From: CAYTSA01 sp964440345
GTDB taxonomy: Bacteria; Desulfobacterota; Desulfovibrionia; Desulfovibrionales; Desulfovibrionaceae
Length of the DNA stretch: 64,000 bases
Direction: 5' to 3'
Assembly (NCBI GenBank): GCA_964440345.1
Contig: CAYTSA010000001.1
Span: 92,754 to 156,753, forward strand
Part shown: one piece after another, positions 44,401-52,422 of the stretch
How the letters are laid out: the number at the start of each line of letters is the position of its first letter
How positions within the stretch are numbered: the stretch's first letter is position 1
Program-made: the position numbers and the translations under genes
Notes under the pieces: generated by a model
Database searches by the model: none
What the model was told of the DNA's origin: nothing
The model's input: only the letters and a program-made list of their open reading frames with translations

Positions 44401-44551
44401 CGCTCAGGGGGGCGCGGCCGCCCCGCTCCAGCTTGCTCAGGTAGGAATGGTGCACGCCCATGCGCGCAGCCAGAGAACGAATAGAAAAGGACGAGTCCTT
44501 TTCCTGCAGCGCTTTACGACGCTCGTGTATGTATTCACCCAAAGCGCTCAT
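41408..44551 (-). CDS. Multi-PAS histidine kinase with N-terminal XRE-type HTH
   Basis: Cytoplasmic protein of 1047 aa with no membrane segment. Residues about 5-65 are a Cro/CI-type helix-turn-helix (FSIRSLAARMGVHHSYLSKL, then ERGGRAPLSEERTVAIAKEL). A linker with CPACRRLAPGKC follows near 125. Five PAS domains with PAC endings cover roughly 190-815 (endings VDVTERNE, GRDITSIRE, STDVTEMVR, EDIQSRKE, AMDISAIKE). The kinase core has His828 in RITRHDLKSPLNG, the N-box FSNLVKNAVEASP and the G-box GTGLGAYSA. DNA-binding and kinase activity in one chain is unusual. Its 3' end lies in a repeat copy and another copy lies just upstream, between it and the SNF2 gene. Confidence 0.9.
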   Translation of the reverse strand: MSALGEYIHERRKALQEKDSSFSIRSLAARMGVHHSYLSKLERGGRAPLSEERTVAIAKELGENPELLLALGGKLSERVAQLIKKDPSRFLHCVAAMEQEQVWQEPGESCAHEANDTSRPEPRSVCPACRRLAPGKCVADVAEAGSSDGHTAVELSSRPAPHTEGIAAGANECLRDTMDNQRLQASVAERESRYKTLFAKNPTVQLIIDPDTGAIMDANEAACTFYGYSHEELTAKNIFEINTLSPEEIQREMALASEEKRQFFNFTHRLRDGSLREVESRSTPVVFGNTRYLHSIIVDVTERNEYLRRITQEHEKLELLINVSPDIICFKDGEGRWLEANSADLELFGLTGVDYKGKTDSELAGYALPIYKEAFQTCVASDEAAWKNAAPARSQESIPQPSGQERVFDIVKAPLFHKNGSRRGLVVVGRDITSIRENEKQQALFSAIIEHADNICVMKDLDLRVIAANQAFARAAGVADVTELVGKTDAEIFGLEPHVQPVKRYMDDERAVQTYPRGKVLEREEEVIHPGGEVHVVHTRKFPVFDKKGKLIATANISTDVTEMVRARKQLQEAEHRFRSLFEDAPLGVCTVSRAGRYLSVNDAHASMYGYSSPQEMIEQNPDSTAVYADPLDRERLLALLERQDVVRDFESKMLRKSGEEFWTARTVRAVRDDRGRFLRYDCFVEDIQSRKEAELASENARRQLLAILEQLEAGVYVFNREDRRIIYANAYLNKALGGELTGRRCGEALLMDPEDGCVFLDQETAILKQGEAATRELRFVNDRWYLCNAKLTPWFGGAEAVLVVAMDISAIKEAEQIKEDMERITRHDLKSPLNGIISLPDLLISNGAVDDEYVEVLAAIRDSGRKMLNLIDSSLSMYKLESGTYEIDWGEINVIKEFRHIDTETRSLVQDKQLTVSYYLNDSPLQETDQVSIVGDKTLIPFMFSNLVKNAVEASPVHGLISVSFVQGDPFCICIHNQGEVPAEIRDSFFNKYVTHGKFKGTGLGAYSARVAARAHGGDITLAVDDASNTTTITVMLPLRASVAST

Positions 44552-44621
44552 ACGGCGACAATCTAATAGCCAACAAGAGAAAAATCAAGCCTAATGGGAA
44601 TTATTTGTAAAACTAAAAATT

Positions 44622-44649
44622 CGCGTTGAGACAATGCGAAAATGCGCTA
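44622..44649 (+). repeat. Intergenic repeat, right-end copy 3, supplying the SNF2 stop codon
   Basis: Reads CGCGTTGAGACAATGC then GAAAATGCGCTA, matching the right end of the copy at 47931. The hairpin arms GCGTTG/CAATGC are kept with a G-U pair while the 3-base loop is AGA instead of TCT. The CTA at 44647-44649 is the complement of the TAG stop of the SNF2 gene. Confidence 0.7.
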
Positions 44650-47600
44650 AGCGAACAGAGCTTCCAAGTCCTCCCTTGTCAGAGTTGCGAGGGACGAGGT
44701 GGATCCCTGGGCTAACACTTCCGCCAAATCACGTTTTTCCTGCTGTAGTTTGACGACCTTTTCGTCAATGCTGTCAGCGCTGATGAGACGGTAGGCAAAG
44801 ACTTTCTTGTCTTGGCCGATCCGATGCGTGCGGTCTACGGCCTGGGCCTCAACGGCTGGATTCCACCACGGGTCCATGATAAAAACGTAATCAGCGGCTG
44901 TCAGGTTTAGGCCAACTCCTCCGGCCTTCAGGCTGATGCAGAACACTGGCGGCCCGGAGGGTTCTTGAAACGCCGCCACGCGTTGGGCTCGGGTCTTGGC
45001 CGGAGTGCGGCCGTCAAGATATTCGTAGGGTAGCCCCTCGGCCTCAAGTCGCTTGCGTATCAATGCGAGAAATTTTGTGAACTGCGAAAACACCAGCGCT
45101 TTGTGCCCCTCGTCCACAACCTCATGTAGCGTTCGAACAAGTTCGTCCAGCTTGCCGGAGGCGGCGTTTTCGCCCACAAGCTCCGGGTGGCAGGCAGCCT
45201 GTCTCAACCGGAGCAGGCCCTCCAGCACCTTGATTTTGCTGTGGTTCAAGCCCTGGGCGGCCACAGCGGCCAAAATCTCGCTGCGGTAATGGTCTCGCAG
45301 CCGCGCGTATACCTTGGCCTGACCAGGAGACATGTCGCAGCGGATCAACGACTCCTGCTTCTCTGGCAAGTCTTTGGCTACCGCCTCTTTTGTCCTGCGC
45401 AGAACAAAGGGACGAATGACGCGCTGCAACAGCTCCCTGGCTGCCTCGTCGCCCTGGGCCACGGGCTTGCCAAACTTGGCGTCAAAACCGGTGCGGGATC
45501 CCAGCATGTTGGGGTTGAGGAAGTGCATCTGCGACCATAATTCGTCCAGCCTGTTTTCCAGAGGCGTGCCCGTCATGCACAGTCGCAGATCAGCCTCAAG
45601 AATACGGGCAGCCTTAGCAGTCTGAGAATCGGGATTCTTGATGGCCTGGCTCTCGTCCAGGATAAGGCAACTCCAGCGCAGCAAGCGCAGGACCTCTATG
45701 TCGCGGCGCAGCAGACCGTAAGTGGTCAACACCAGGTCATGTTCGCTGAAAAACTCGGCAAGGCTGGCACGGTCCAGTCCGGCGTAGGTCAGGACAGAAA
45801 GATCAGGGGTAAACCGGGCGGCCTCATCGCGCCAGTTGAAAAGCAAGGAAGTGGGCGCAACCACCAACGTGGGCCCGCCGGCGCTGCGCTCCTTTTTTAA
45901 GGCCAGCCAAGACAGTGCTTGAATGGTCTTGCCCAGGCCCATGTCGTCAGCCAGCACGCCGCCGAAGCCAAATGCAGCAAGAAAGTCAAGCCAACCCAAG
46001 GCCTCATGCTGGTAGGGCCGCAGTTGCCCTTGAAGCCCCTGCGGTGGAGCAGGCGGCGTCACGCCTGCAAAGTCGCGCATCCTATGTCGCAGGTCGGCGA
46101 ATTTTTTTGGCAGTGCTTTGGTCTCTGCAGAATCCAAAAGCTCGTCCAGGAGCATGGCGTGGGCAGAATGAAAACGCAGCTTGGCGTCCTTGCCGCGACC
46201 GGAATCAGCAAGTCCTATGGACAAGCCCCGAGCGTGCTTTTCCAGCCACTCCTGAGGCAGCACCCCTAAGCCGCCGCCGTCAAGTTCAATGGCCTGCTCT
46301 CCACGCAAAAAGGCGCGGATTGCTTTGGGCAGAGGCACTATAGCGTCGCCGAATTCAATGCCGCCCTCCACGTCGAACCAGTCCTGCCCTGAGCTGACGC
46401 GCAGACTGTTGGCCTTGCCGGCTATGAGCCTGCGCTTGTCTCGTCCCCGCAGGGCCCAGCCTTTGCCTGCCAAAGGCGCCAAGGCGTCCAGGGCGTCCCA
46501 AAGGGTGCTTTGCTGCAGCTGGAATTCAGCCGCGCTGGGCTCAACGCCAAGCTCTTCCAGCTGCTTTAAAAGGTCCCTTTCTGCAGGGAGATTGCGCTCC
46601 AGCCGGGTCCAGTCCTCTGTATTCAGGATGGCAGGGCGGGGATCGTCACAGGCGATTTCGAAGCCGTCATAGTCCAGCCAAAGTCTCGCCGAAATTCCTT
46701 CCTCGCCAAGAGCAACCTCCAGGCTGGGCGCTGGCTCTGCAGTAGCAAGGGCCTTCGGTCCCATCTCTTCCGGAAGCTCCAACTTTGCAGGCGCCCCTGC
46801 CGCCTCTTGGGCCAGAAACAGCTCCTTGGCCTCGTCTTTGGGCACCGAAACCTTGTGCTTGGTGCGGCGCATCTCGACTACCCAGGGCATGTCCGGCCCG
46901 GGTAATTGATGCAATGCTCCGTCCATAATGAAATACAAAGGCGTCGTGCTGAAAAAGGCAGGGATGTCCTGCATTGGGTAGAGCCTTTCCCCCAGGCGGA
47001 CCTGGGGCGTGTATACTAGATGCTTTTTGTGCTTCCTCAGTGACTCCGGGTCCAGTGTAAACTCCAAACTGGCCTCAAAGGGATCGCCAATACAAAGGGG
47101 CTCTGCTGTCAGAACGTCGTTGCGAAAAACCTTGCACCTGCCAGTTTCTGCAAGCTCAGGCAGAACCTTCTGCAGGGTCGGCGTATCCAATCTGTATTGG
47201 TCAAACTTTCTCGCGTAATCGTGGTGCGACCAATAATACTGTGAAGAGACTTCCTTGAAGTAAAGCGTATACAGAGAGTCAAGAATGGAGCGGTCCAGGG
47301 CGGGAAGGTCCTCCTCCTGCAGTATCTTGTGCTGTGCCGGAGCTGCCTGCTTGCCAAGCTTGCCTGACTTCAGAACCTTGTGCTTGATCGCCGAGAGCCA
47401 AACACTGTTGTCCACCAACAACTCATACCGCAGAAGAAACTGACCGGGCGCGCCGTCCCAACGGCTTTGACCATCAGCCAATGTGGAGCTTTCAGGAAAC
47501 AGGAGCTTGCGCCATGAGGATGCGGCCACTGCCTTGCTTGTCTTATCTTCATTATTCTGCTTGGCCAATGCAGCGTCTGCAGCCAGGATGGAGGCCCACA

Positions 47601-47859
47601 GGTGTTTGCAGACAAAGCCTCTCAGGAAATATGGGCATTCGCACAAAACCCTGAACACGCCGTCCTCGTTACCCTTTGCCTGGGCAATTTTGACCATGTA
47701 TTGTTCAGCGCCGTCGACGAGCGCCTCTATCTCTATATCTGTGGCCTTTTCCAGATATACCCGACCCTGCCGAAAATAGCTTGCCCCTCTTCCCTTTATC
47801 GTAGAAGAGAAAAGATACTCCAGGCGATTCTGCCATATTTTATAGCTTTTTTTGGTCAT
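44647..47859 (-). CDS. SWIM zinc-finger / SNF2-family helicase
   Basis: Protein of 1070 aa. The N-terminus has a SWIM zinc finger (VLCECPYFLRGFVCKHLWA, CxC...CxH) at residues about 75-95. A long middle region contains SNF2-associated segments. The C-terminal half is a complete SF2/SNF2 motor: GGVLADDMGLGKTIQALSWL (Walker A), LVVAPTSLLFNWRDEA, LILDESQAIKNPDSQTAK (DESQ box), LCMTGTPLENRLDELWSQ, then the helicase C domain with LVFSQFTKFLALIRKRL, SLKAGGVGLNLTAAD and DRTHRIGQDKKV. AGGAAG lies 8 bases before the ATG. Bacterial SWIM-SNF2 proteins are widespread but poorly characterised. No adjacent methyltransferase or nuclease suggests a defence system here. Confidence 0.93.
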   Translation of the reverse strand: MTKKSYKIWQNRLEYLFSSTIKGRGASYFRQGRVYLEKATDIEIEALVDGAEQYMVKIAQAKGNEDGVFRVLCECPYFLRGFVCKHLWASILAADAALAKQNNEDKTSKAVAASSWRKLLFPESSTLADGQSRWDGAPGQFLLRYELLVDNSVWLSAIKHKVLKSGKLGKQAAPAQHKILQEEDLPALDRSILDSLYTLYFKEVSSQYYWSHHDYARKFDQYRLDTPTLQKVLPELAETGRCKVFRNDVLTAEPLCIGDPFEASLEFTLDPESLRKHKKHLVYTPQVRLGERLYPMQDIPAFFSTTPLYFIMDGALHQLPGPDMPWVVEMRRTKHKVSVPKDEAKELFLAQEAAGAPAKLELPEEMGPKALATAEPAPSLEVALGEEGISARLWLDYDGFEIACDDPRPAILNTEDWTRLERNLPAERDLLKQLEELGVEPSAAEFQLQQSTLWDALDALAPLAGKGWALRGRDKRRLIAGKANSLRVSSGQDWFDVEGGIEFGDAIVPLPKAIRAFLRGEQAIELDGGGLGVLPQEWLEKHARGLSIGLADSGRGKDAKLRFHSAHAMLLDELLDSAETKALPKKFADLRHRMRDFAGVTPPAPPQGLQGQLRPYQHEALGWLDFLAAFGFGGVLADDMGLGKTIQALSWLALKKERSAGGPTLVVAPTSLLFNWRDEAARFTPDLSVLTYAGLDRASLAEFFSEHDLVLTTYGLLRRDIEVLRLLRWSCLILDESQAIKNPDSQTAKAARILEADLRLCMTGTPLENRLDELWSQMHFLNPNMLGSRTGFDAKFGKPVAQGDEAARELLQRVIRPFVLRRTKEAVAKDLPEKQESLIRCDMSPGQAKVYARLRDHYRSEILAAVAAQGLNHSKIKVLEGLLRLRQAACHPELVGENAASGKLDELVRTLHEVVDEGHKALVFSQFTKFLALIRKRLEAEGLPYEYLDGRTPAKTRAQRVAAFQEPSGPPVFCISLKAGGVGLNLTAADYVFIMDPWWNPAVEAQAVDRTHRIGQDKKVFAYRLISADSIDEKVVKLQQEKRDLAEVLAQGSTSSLATLTREDLEALFA

Positions 47860-47930
47860 GGTTTTGATGCTTCCTGAATGATAGGCCGTGTTGTATTTAT
47901 TGTGAACAAACTATACTGTCAAATAGCGCG

Positions 47931-48035
47931 TAGAGCATTTTAGCATTGAAAATGTTGAGGTGCTCTTATGCATTTTCCTGAAAAAATTGTACATTGTTTC
48001 AGGAGCCAGCGTTGTCTCAACGCGATAATGCGCTA
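47931..48035 (+). repeat. Intergenic three-hairpin repeat, full copy upstream of SNF2
   Basis: Best-preserved copy of the element at 15930-16034. It begins TAGAGCATTTTAGCATTGAA. Hairpin 1 is AGAGCA/TGCTCT; hairpin 2 is CCTGAAA (47977-47983)/TTTCAGG (47997-48003); hairpin 3 is GCGTTG-TCT-CAACGC with perfect 6-bp arms. It ends GATAATGCGCTA. It lies about 70 bases upstream of the SNF2 start. The rest of the gap to the tRNA (48036-48313) shows a CTCCGCTCCGCTCCGGGC short tandem but no gene; a 122-codon minus-strand frame there lacks coding character. Confidence 0.8.
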
Positions 48036-48313
48036 ATTGAAACTGCGTTTCTCGTTCAGAAAAATAATGCACCTTCAGACCGCCTGCCCTCCGCTCCGCT
48101 CCGGGCTTTCTTCTGAAATCCCTGCCCGCATTGCGTTGTGGCGCAGAAATGAGCGGCTCAACGTCCAGAACGCAGCAACAATCAGCCGATATGCTGTTGT
48201 ATTTACGAAGATTTTGCCTCATAAATGAACTGGGAACGAAACGCGAGAGTCTGCCATGTTGATTTCGGATACATGACAAGAAAAGACTGCTTCGCGTAGG
48301 CCTTTGGCCTTAC

Positions 48314-48390
<77 letters not shown>

Positions 48391-48409
48391 GCGGCAGGCA
48401 ACAATCATA

Positions 48410-48437
48410 CTTATACGCGGCCAGGGGCCGGGGTCAA
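48410..48437 (-). promoter_or_regulatory. Promoter of tRNA-Arg
   Basis: On the minus strand TTGACC (48432-48437) and TATAAG (48410-48415) are separated by 16 bases; both match consensus at five of six positions. The start of transcription would fall about a dozen bases before the mature tRNA. The hairpin AATGGCC-GGGC-GGCCATT at 48436-48453 overlaps the -35 edge and could be the end of the liv transcript. Confidence 0.6.
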
Positions 48438-48593
48438 TGGCCGGGCGGCCATTAGGTGTCTAAGCCTCTGTGCAGGATTTCACCGCAAACAGGCGCAGAC
48501 ACGAAACAAACGGGCGCGGACATACAACGCGGACCACAGACCTGCGGCTGTCTGCGCAACCCTGCGCAATTCTGAGGTAAAAGCGGTAAATAA

Positions 48594-49310
48594 CTATCCG
48601 CCCAGGTAGGCTTTTTTCACTTCCGGGTCGTCCAGGAATTCTTTGGTGGACCCGGACTTGATCAGCCGGCCGTGCTCCAGCAAGTGGGCGTTCTGGGCGA
48701 ATTTCAGCGCCATGCGGGCGTTTTGCTCCACAAGCAGGATGGTTGTCCCTTCGGCGTTGATCTCTTCCAGGGCGTCGAATACTCGCTTCATGAGCAGGGG
48801 CGAGAGGCCCATGGACGGCTCGTCCAGCAGCATGAGTTTGCGGGCGGACACAAAGGCCCGGCCCACGGCCAGCATTTGCTGCTCGCCGCCGGACAAGGTG
48901 CCGGCCTTTTGCTCCTTGCGTTCTTCCAGCCGGCTGAAGATGGCGAAGACGCGCTCAATGTCGGTCTGGATTTTTTCCTTGTCTTTTCTGGCAAAGGCAG
49001 CCAGCTTCAGGTTTTCCAGCACTGTGAGGTTGCCAAAGAGACGGCGGCCTTCTGGCACGTGCGATATGCCCAACTCGGACACGACCTTGTCCGGCGGGTA
49101 GTCCATGATGTTGTGACCATTGAAGGCGAGCTTGGACCCGGGTTGTATGGGCGCCATGCGGGAAATGGCCCGCAGGGTGGAGCTTTTGCCCGCGCCGTTA
49201 GCGCCGATGATGGTGGCGCGCTCGCCTTCCTCGATGGAAAAGCTGATCTTTGTCAGAGCTTTGATGCGGCCGTAGGCAACGCTGAGATTTTCGATGACCA
49301 ATTGCATCAT
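48594..49310 (-). CDS. livF: Branched-chain amino-acid ABC transporter, ATP-binding protein LivF
   Basis: Second ATPase of the liv importer, 238 aa. Walker A is GANGAGKSSTLRAI, the signature LSGGEQQMLAVGRAF, Walker B LMLLDEPSMGLSP, with the switch His replaced in the usual LivF way (LLVEQN). The short C-terminus without the LivG extension identifies it as LivF. The start overlaps the livG stop by 4 bases (ATGA). It is the last gene of livKHMGF; a hairpin at 48436-48453 may end the operon. Confidence 0.95.
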   Translation of the reverse strand: MMQLVIENLSVAYGRIKALTKISFSIEEGERATIIGANGAGKSSTLRAISRMAPIQPGSKLAFNGHNIMDYPPDKVVSELGISHVPEGRRLFGNLTVLENLKLAAFARKDKEKIQTDIERVFAIFSRLEERKEQKAGTLSGGEQQMLAVGRAFVSARKLMLLDEPSMGLSPLLMKRVFDALEEINAEGTTILLVEQNARMALKFAQNAHLLEHGRLIKSGSTKEFLDDPEVKKAYLGG

Positions 49311-50080
49311 TCCACCACCTTTTCGTCGCCCAGGTAGGCCTCGATGACTCTGGGGTCGTTTTGCACTTCTTCAGGCGGGCCTTCGGCTATGACCTCGCCA
49401 AAGACCAGGGCCTGCACCCGCTGGCACAACTCGGAGACAAATTTGAGCCGGTGCTCGATGAGGAACACGCCCAGGTTCAGCATCTGCTGAGCCTTGCGGA
49501 CCACTTCGATCATGTCCAGCATCTCTTCCGGGGTCATGCCCACGGTGGGTTCGTCCAGAAACAGGACTTTGGGCTCGGTGACCAGGGCCCGGGCCATTTC
49601 CACCCGGCGGGCCACGCCGTAGGGTAGATTGACTACCAGGCTGTCAGCGTACTGGTCCACGCCGAACATGGCCAAGTATTCCATAGCCATGTTTTCGGAC
49701 TCTCTTTCCTCGCGGTTGCGCTTGGGCGTATCGAACAGGGCGCCGATGAGCCCGTAGGTGAGCTTGGAGTAGCGGGCCATTTTCACGTGGTCGAGCACGT
49801 TCATGTGCCGCCACAAGCGCATTTCCTGAAAAGTCCGGGCCAGACCAAGTGAAGCTGTCTCGTTGGGCCGCAAGCCGACGATGTTCTTGCCGTCAAAGGT
49901 AACTTGGCCTTCAGTAGGCCGGTAAATGCCGGTAATCAGGTTGAAGATGGTGGTTTTGCCGGCGCCGTTGGGCCCAATAAGACCGACAACGTCGCCCCGG
50001 TCCAGGCTCAGGTTATATTCATTGACGGCCCGCAAGCCGCCGAAATTATGACTCATATTCTGTACGTGCAAGAGAGGCAT
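49307..50080 (-). CDS. livG: Branched-chain amino-acid ABC transporter, ATP-binding protein LivG
   Basis: First ATPase of the importer, 257 aa. Walker A is GPNGAGKTTIFNLITG. LARTFQEMRLWRHMNVLDHV is characteristic of LivG, as is the insertion up to about residue 140. The signature is degenerate (NLPYGVARRVEMARAL) as usual for this family, with Walker B VLFLDEPTVGMTPEE. The C-terminal VIEAYLGDE block is typical of LivG. It pairs with LivF under the LivH/LivM permease. Confidence 0.95.
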   Translation of the reverse strand: MPLLHVQNMSHNFGGLRAVNEYNLSLDRGDVVGLIGPNGAGKTTIFNLITGIYRPTEGQVTFDGKNIVGLRPNETASLGLARTFQEMRLWRHMNVLDHVKMARYSKLTYGLIGALFDTPKRNREERESENMAMEYLAMFGVDQYADSLVVNLPYGVARRVEMARALVTEPKVLFLDEPTVGMTPEEMLDMIEVVRKAQQMLNLGVFLIEHRLKFVSELCQRVQALVFGEVIAEGPPEEVQNDPRVIEAYLGDEKVVE

Positions 50081-50089
50081 GGTCTACAC

Positions 50090-51376
50090 CTACCTTTTGG
50101 GTTCCAGGATGCGACGGACGTTGAATTCTGTGAAGGAGATGAGCCCCCGAGGCCGGAAGATCATGACCAGGACCAGCAGCAGCGGTATGAATATCCACTT
50201 GAGAATTTCCAGGGGCCGCAGGGCCTCGCCCAGGATGGAGATGGAGACAGCGCCCACGATGGAGCCGTAGACTGAATTCAGGCCGCCCAGATACATCATG
50301 GCCAGAATCTCGGCCAGCTTCTGCACGCCAAAAGTGGCCGGGTTCACGTAGCGCAGCACGTGTGCGAACAGCCCGCCGGCCACGCCGGCCCAGAAGGCTG
50401 CGAACATGAACGCGGTGATCTTTACCCGCCGCGTGTTCACAGTCATGGCCTCGGCCGCGATTTCGTCGTCGCGCACGGCGTTGAGGCCCTTGCCCAGGGT
50501 GGATGTCACAAAATTATTAATAATCCATATGCCAACGATCACCGTGCCAAAGACGGCGGGCAGGGTGGCCCAGTTGGGCTGGCTGGAGAGGCCGCGGGGG
50601 CCGCCCAGGAACTCCAAATTTTCCAGCACGGACTTGACGATAAAGAGGAAAGCCAGAGAGATAATGGCCAAATAGTCGCCGCGTGTTTTGAACGAAGGAA
50701 TGGCGATGATGAGCGCCGCCAGTGCGCTGACCAAGCCAGCGAAGACGAGGCCAGCCGGAAAGAATATCCAGTTAAAGCTAGTAGCTATCAGCGCGTCACC
50801 AAAGAGCCGGTCGTCAACAAACAAGCCCACAGTGAACATGGAAGCAGCGTAGGCGCCCAGGGCCATAAAGCCCGGGTGGGAGCACGAGAACTCGCCCATG
50901 TAGCCGTTGATCAGGTTCAAACTCAGCGTGAGCAGGATGGCCACGAACATGAGCTTGATGGTGATCAGCCGGTAGTCGCTGATGCTGGCCCAAATGTGGA
51001 ACATGCTGTAGAGCAAGCCGAGATGGACCAGGACAGAGACTATCATGGGCATGCGCAGCAGCATGCCGGAGACAGCGTTGAGCGGGCTGGCCAGGAACCG
51101 GGCTGTGAGCACGATAGGAATGACGTAAATGAGCGTGGTGTAGGCAAAGGCCGCAGGAAAATGCGCCGGAGTCTTGAACATGAGCGAGAAGCCCAGCAAT
51201 ACTGGGACTTTTTTCAGACCCATTGCTTGGGCCAGCTGTATGCCGAAGGCCTGTTCCAGCCCCACGGCGAAGAGTGCGCCGATGATCCAGCCCAGTAGCG
51301 GCGTGCGGCTGAAAAACGAACTGATGCGGCTGAAAAAGCCGCGCTTTTCCGTGTCATGTGTTGTCGTTTCTGGCAT
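50090..51376 (-). CDS. livM: Branched-chain amino-acid ABC transporter, permease LivM
   Basis: Permease of 428 aa, long for LivM because of an N-terminal extension of about 100 residues with extra membrane segments (LLGWIIGALFAVGLEQAFGI and AFAYTTLIYVIPIVLTARFL). The conserved core begins near LTLSLNLINGYMGEFSCSHPGFMALGAYAAS, with IPSFKTRGDYLAIISLAF and GKGLNAVRDDEIAAEAMTVNTRRVKITAFMFAAFWAGVAGGLFA, the ATPase-contact region. It forms the heterodimeric channel with LivH. A similar extension occurs in E. coli LivM. Confidence 0.94.
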   Translation of the reverse strand: MPETTTHDTEKRGFFSRISSFFSRTPLLGWIIGALFAVGLEQAFGIQLAQAMGLKKVPVLLGFSLMFKTPAHFPAAFAYTTLIYVIPIVLTARFLASPLNAVSGMLLRMPMIVSVLVHLGLLYSMFHIWASISDYRLITIKLMFVAILLTLSLNLINGYMGEFSCSHPGFMALGAYAASMFTVGLFVDDRLFGDALIATSFNWIFFPAGLVFAGLVSALAALIIAIPSFKTRGDYLAIISLAFLFIVKSVLENLEFLGGPRGLSSQPNWATLPAVFGTVIVGIWIINNFVTSTLGKGLNAVRDDEIAAEAMTVNTRRVKITAFMFAAFWAGVAGGLFAHVLRYVNPATFGVQKLAEILAMMYLGGLNSVYGSIVGAVSISILGEALRPLEILKWIFIPLLLVLVMIFRPRGLISFTEFNVRRILEPKR

Positions 51377-51394
51377 GGTCGTTTTCCTTGGTTC

Positions 51395-52324
51395 CTACAG
51401 TCTCAGCTTGGCGCTGTATGGTTCGCCGAACAGGCCATGCGGCCGGTACACGAGTATCACCAGAATGATGGAGTAGGCGATGAGGTCCCGCAGCGTGGAG
51501 GGAAAAATCATGGCCACGAAAATTTCAATGAAGCCAAGCATAAAGCCGGCTATGCAGGCGCCCATTATCGAGCCGCGGCCGCCCAGGATGGCGGCCACGA
51601 AGGCTTTCCAACCGAAGGCGATGCCCATGTAGGGGTCCAGCACGGGGTAGGCCATGCCAAACATGATGCCGGCAATGGCCGCCAAGCCTGAGCCAAGGGC
51701 AAAGGTCATGGCCGCCACCTTGTTCACAGGCACGCCCACCAGCGGGGTGACCACAAAGTCGAAAGCCATGGCGCGCATGGCCATGCCCCACTTGGTGCGC
51801 TTGATGAACTGGTGCAGCAGCAACATAAGGATGATTGAGACGACCACGATCATTATCTTTTTGTTGGTGATGAACACGCCGGCCACCTTGAAGGTGGAGG
51901 TGGGTATGAGCTCAGGGTAGAGCACCCGTTGCCCGCCCATGATGGCCAGCACCGTGGTCTCCAGAATGATGCCTATCATCAAGCCAGTGATGGCGGCCGA
52001 GGCCCGGGGGGCGTCGCGTAGCGGCCGGTAGCCCACCCGCTCTACGAGTACGCCCAGCAAGGCTGTCAGGAGAATGGAGGCAAGCACGGTAATGCCCAGG
52101 ATAAGCCAGTTGGGCAGCATTATGGCTCCAGCTGTAGCCAGGGCCATAAGCCCGGTGGCCACGCCAAAGCTGATGTAGGCGCCGACCATGAAAATGTCGC
52201 CGTGGGCAAAGTTGAAGAGCATGAGAATGGAGTAGACCATGGAGTAGCCCAGAGCGATAAGGGCGTAAAAACTCCCCCATTGCAGGGCGTTGATAATGTT
52301 CTGCAGAACAAAGGTGGTGTTCAT
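51395..52324 (-). CDS. livH: Branched-chain amino-acid ABC transporter, permease LivH
   Basis: Permease of 309 aa with eight or so membrane segments. The N-terminal LQNIINALQWGSFYALIALGYSMVYSILMLFNFAHGDIFMVGAY is the LivH signature. A GVPVNKVAAMTFALGSGLAAIAGIMFG block contacts the ATPase. ILVYRPHGLFGEPYSAKLRL ends the protein in the usual way. It is the first gene after livK and is separated from it by a strong hairpin. Confidence 0.95.
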   Translation of the reverse strand: MNTTFVLQNIINALQWGSFYALIALGYSMVYSILMLFNFAHGDIFMVGAYISFGVATGLMALATAGAIMLPNWLILGITVLASILLTALLGVLVERVGYRPLRDAPRASAAITGLMIGIILETTVLAIMGGQRVLYPELIPTSTFKVAGVFITNKKIMIVVVSIILMLLLHQFIKRTKWGMAMRAMAFDFVVTPLVGVPVNKVAAMTFALGSGLAAIAGIMFGMAYPVLDPYMGIAFGWKAFVAAILGGRGSIMGACIAGFMLGFIEIFVAMIFPSTLRDLIAYSIILVILVYRPHGLFGEPYSAKLRL

Positions 52325-52369
52325 CGATGCGCTCCCCGTGACGTCGATAAGCTGCAGGCGGTATGGATA

Positions 52370-52396
52370 AAGCCCGGGGCTCGTCGCCCCGGGCTT
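52370..52396 (-). terminator. Hairpin between livK and livH (attenuator or RNA-stability element)
   Basis: Perfect 11-bp arms AAGCCCGGGGC (52370-52380) and GCCCCGGGCTT (52386-52396) with a 5-base loop, in the 98-base gap after livK. No T-run follows in the direction of transcription, so full termination is unlikely. It would allow excess LivK over the membrane components by partial termination or by protecting the livK mRNA end. Confidence 0.65.
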
Positions 52397-52422
52397 CTCT
52401 GATGACTATTGCTCGCGCTCAA

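Noticed and set aside
47911..48279. 122-codon minus-strand frame over the repeat and spacer upstream of the tRNA
   Set aside because: It runs through the repeat at 47931-48035 and has no family, start signal or coding character.
50360..51298. 312-codon plus-strand frame opposite livM
   Set aside because: Antisense shadow of livM, with low-complexity composition; no ribosome binding site and no homology by eye.
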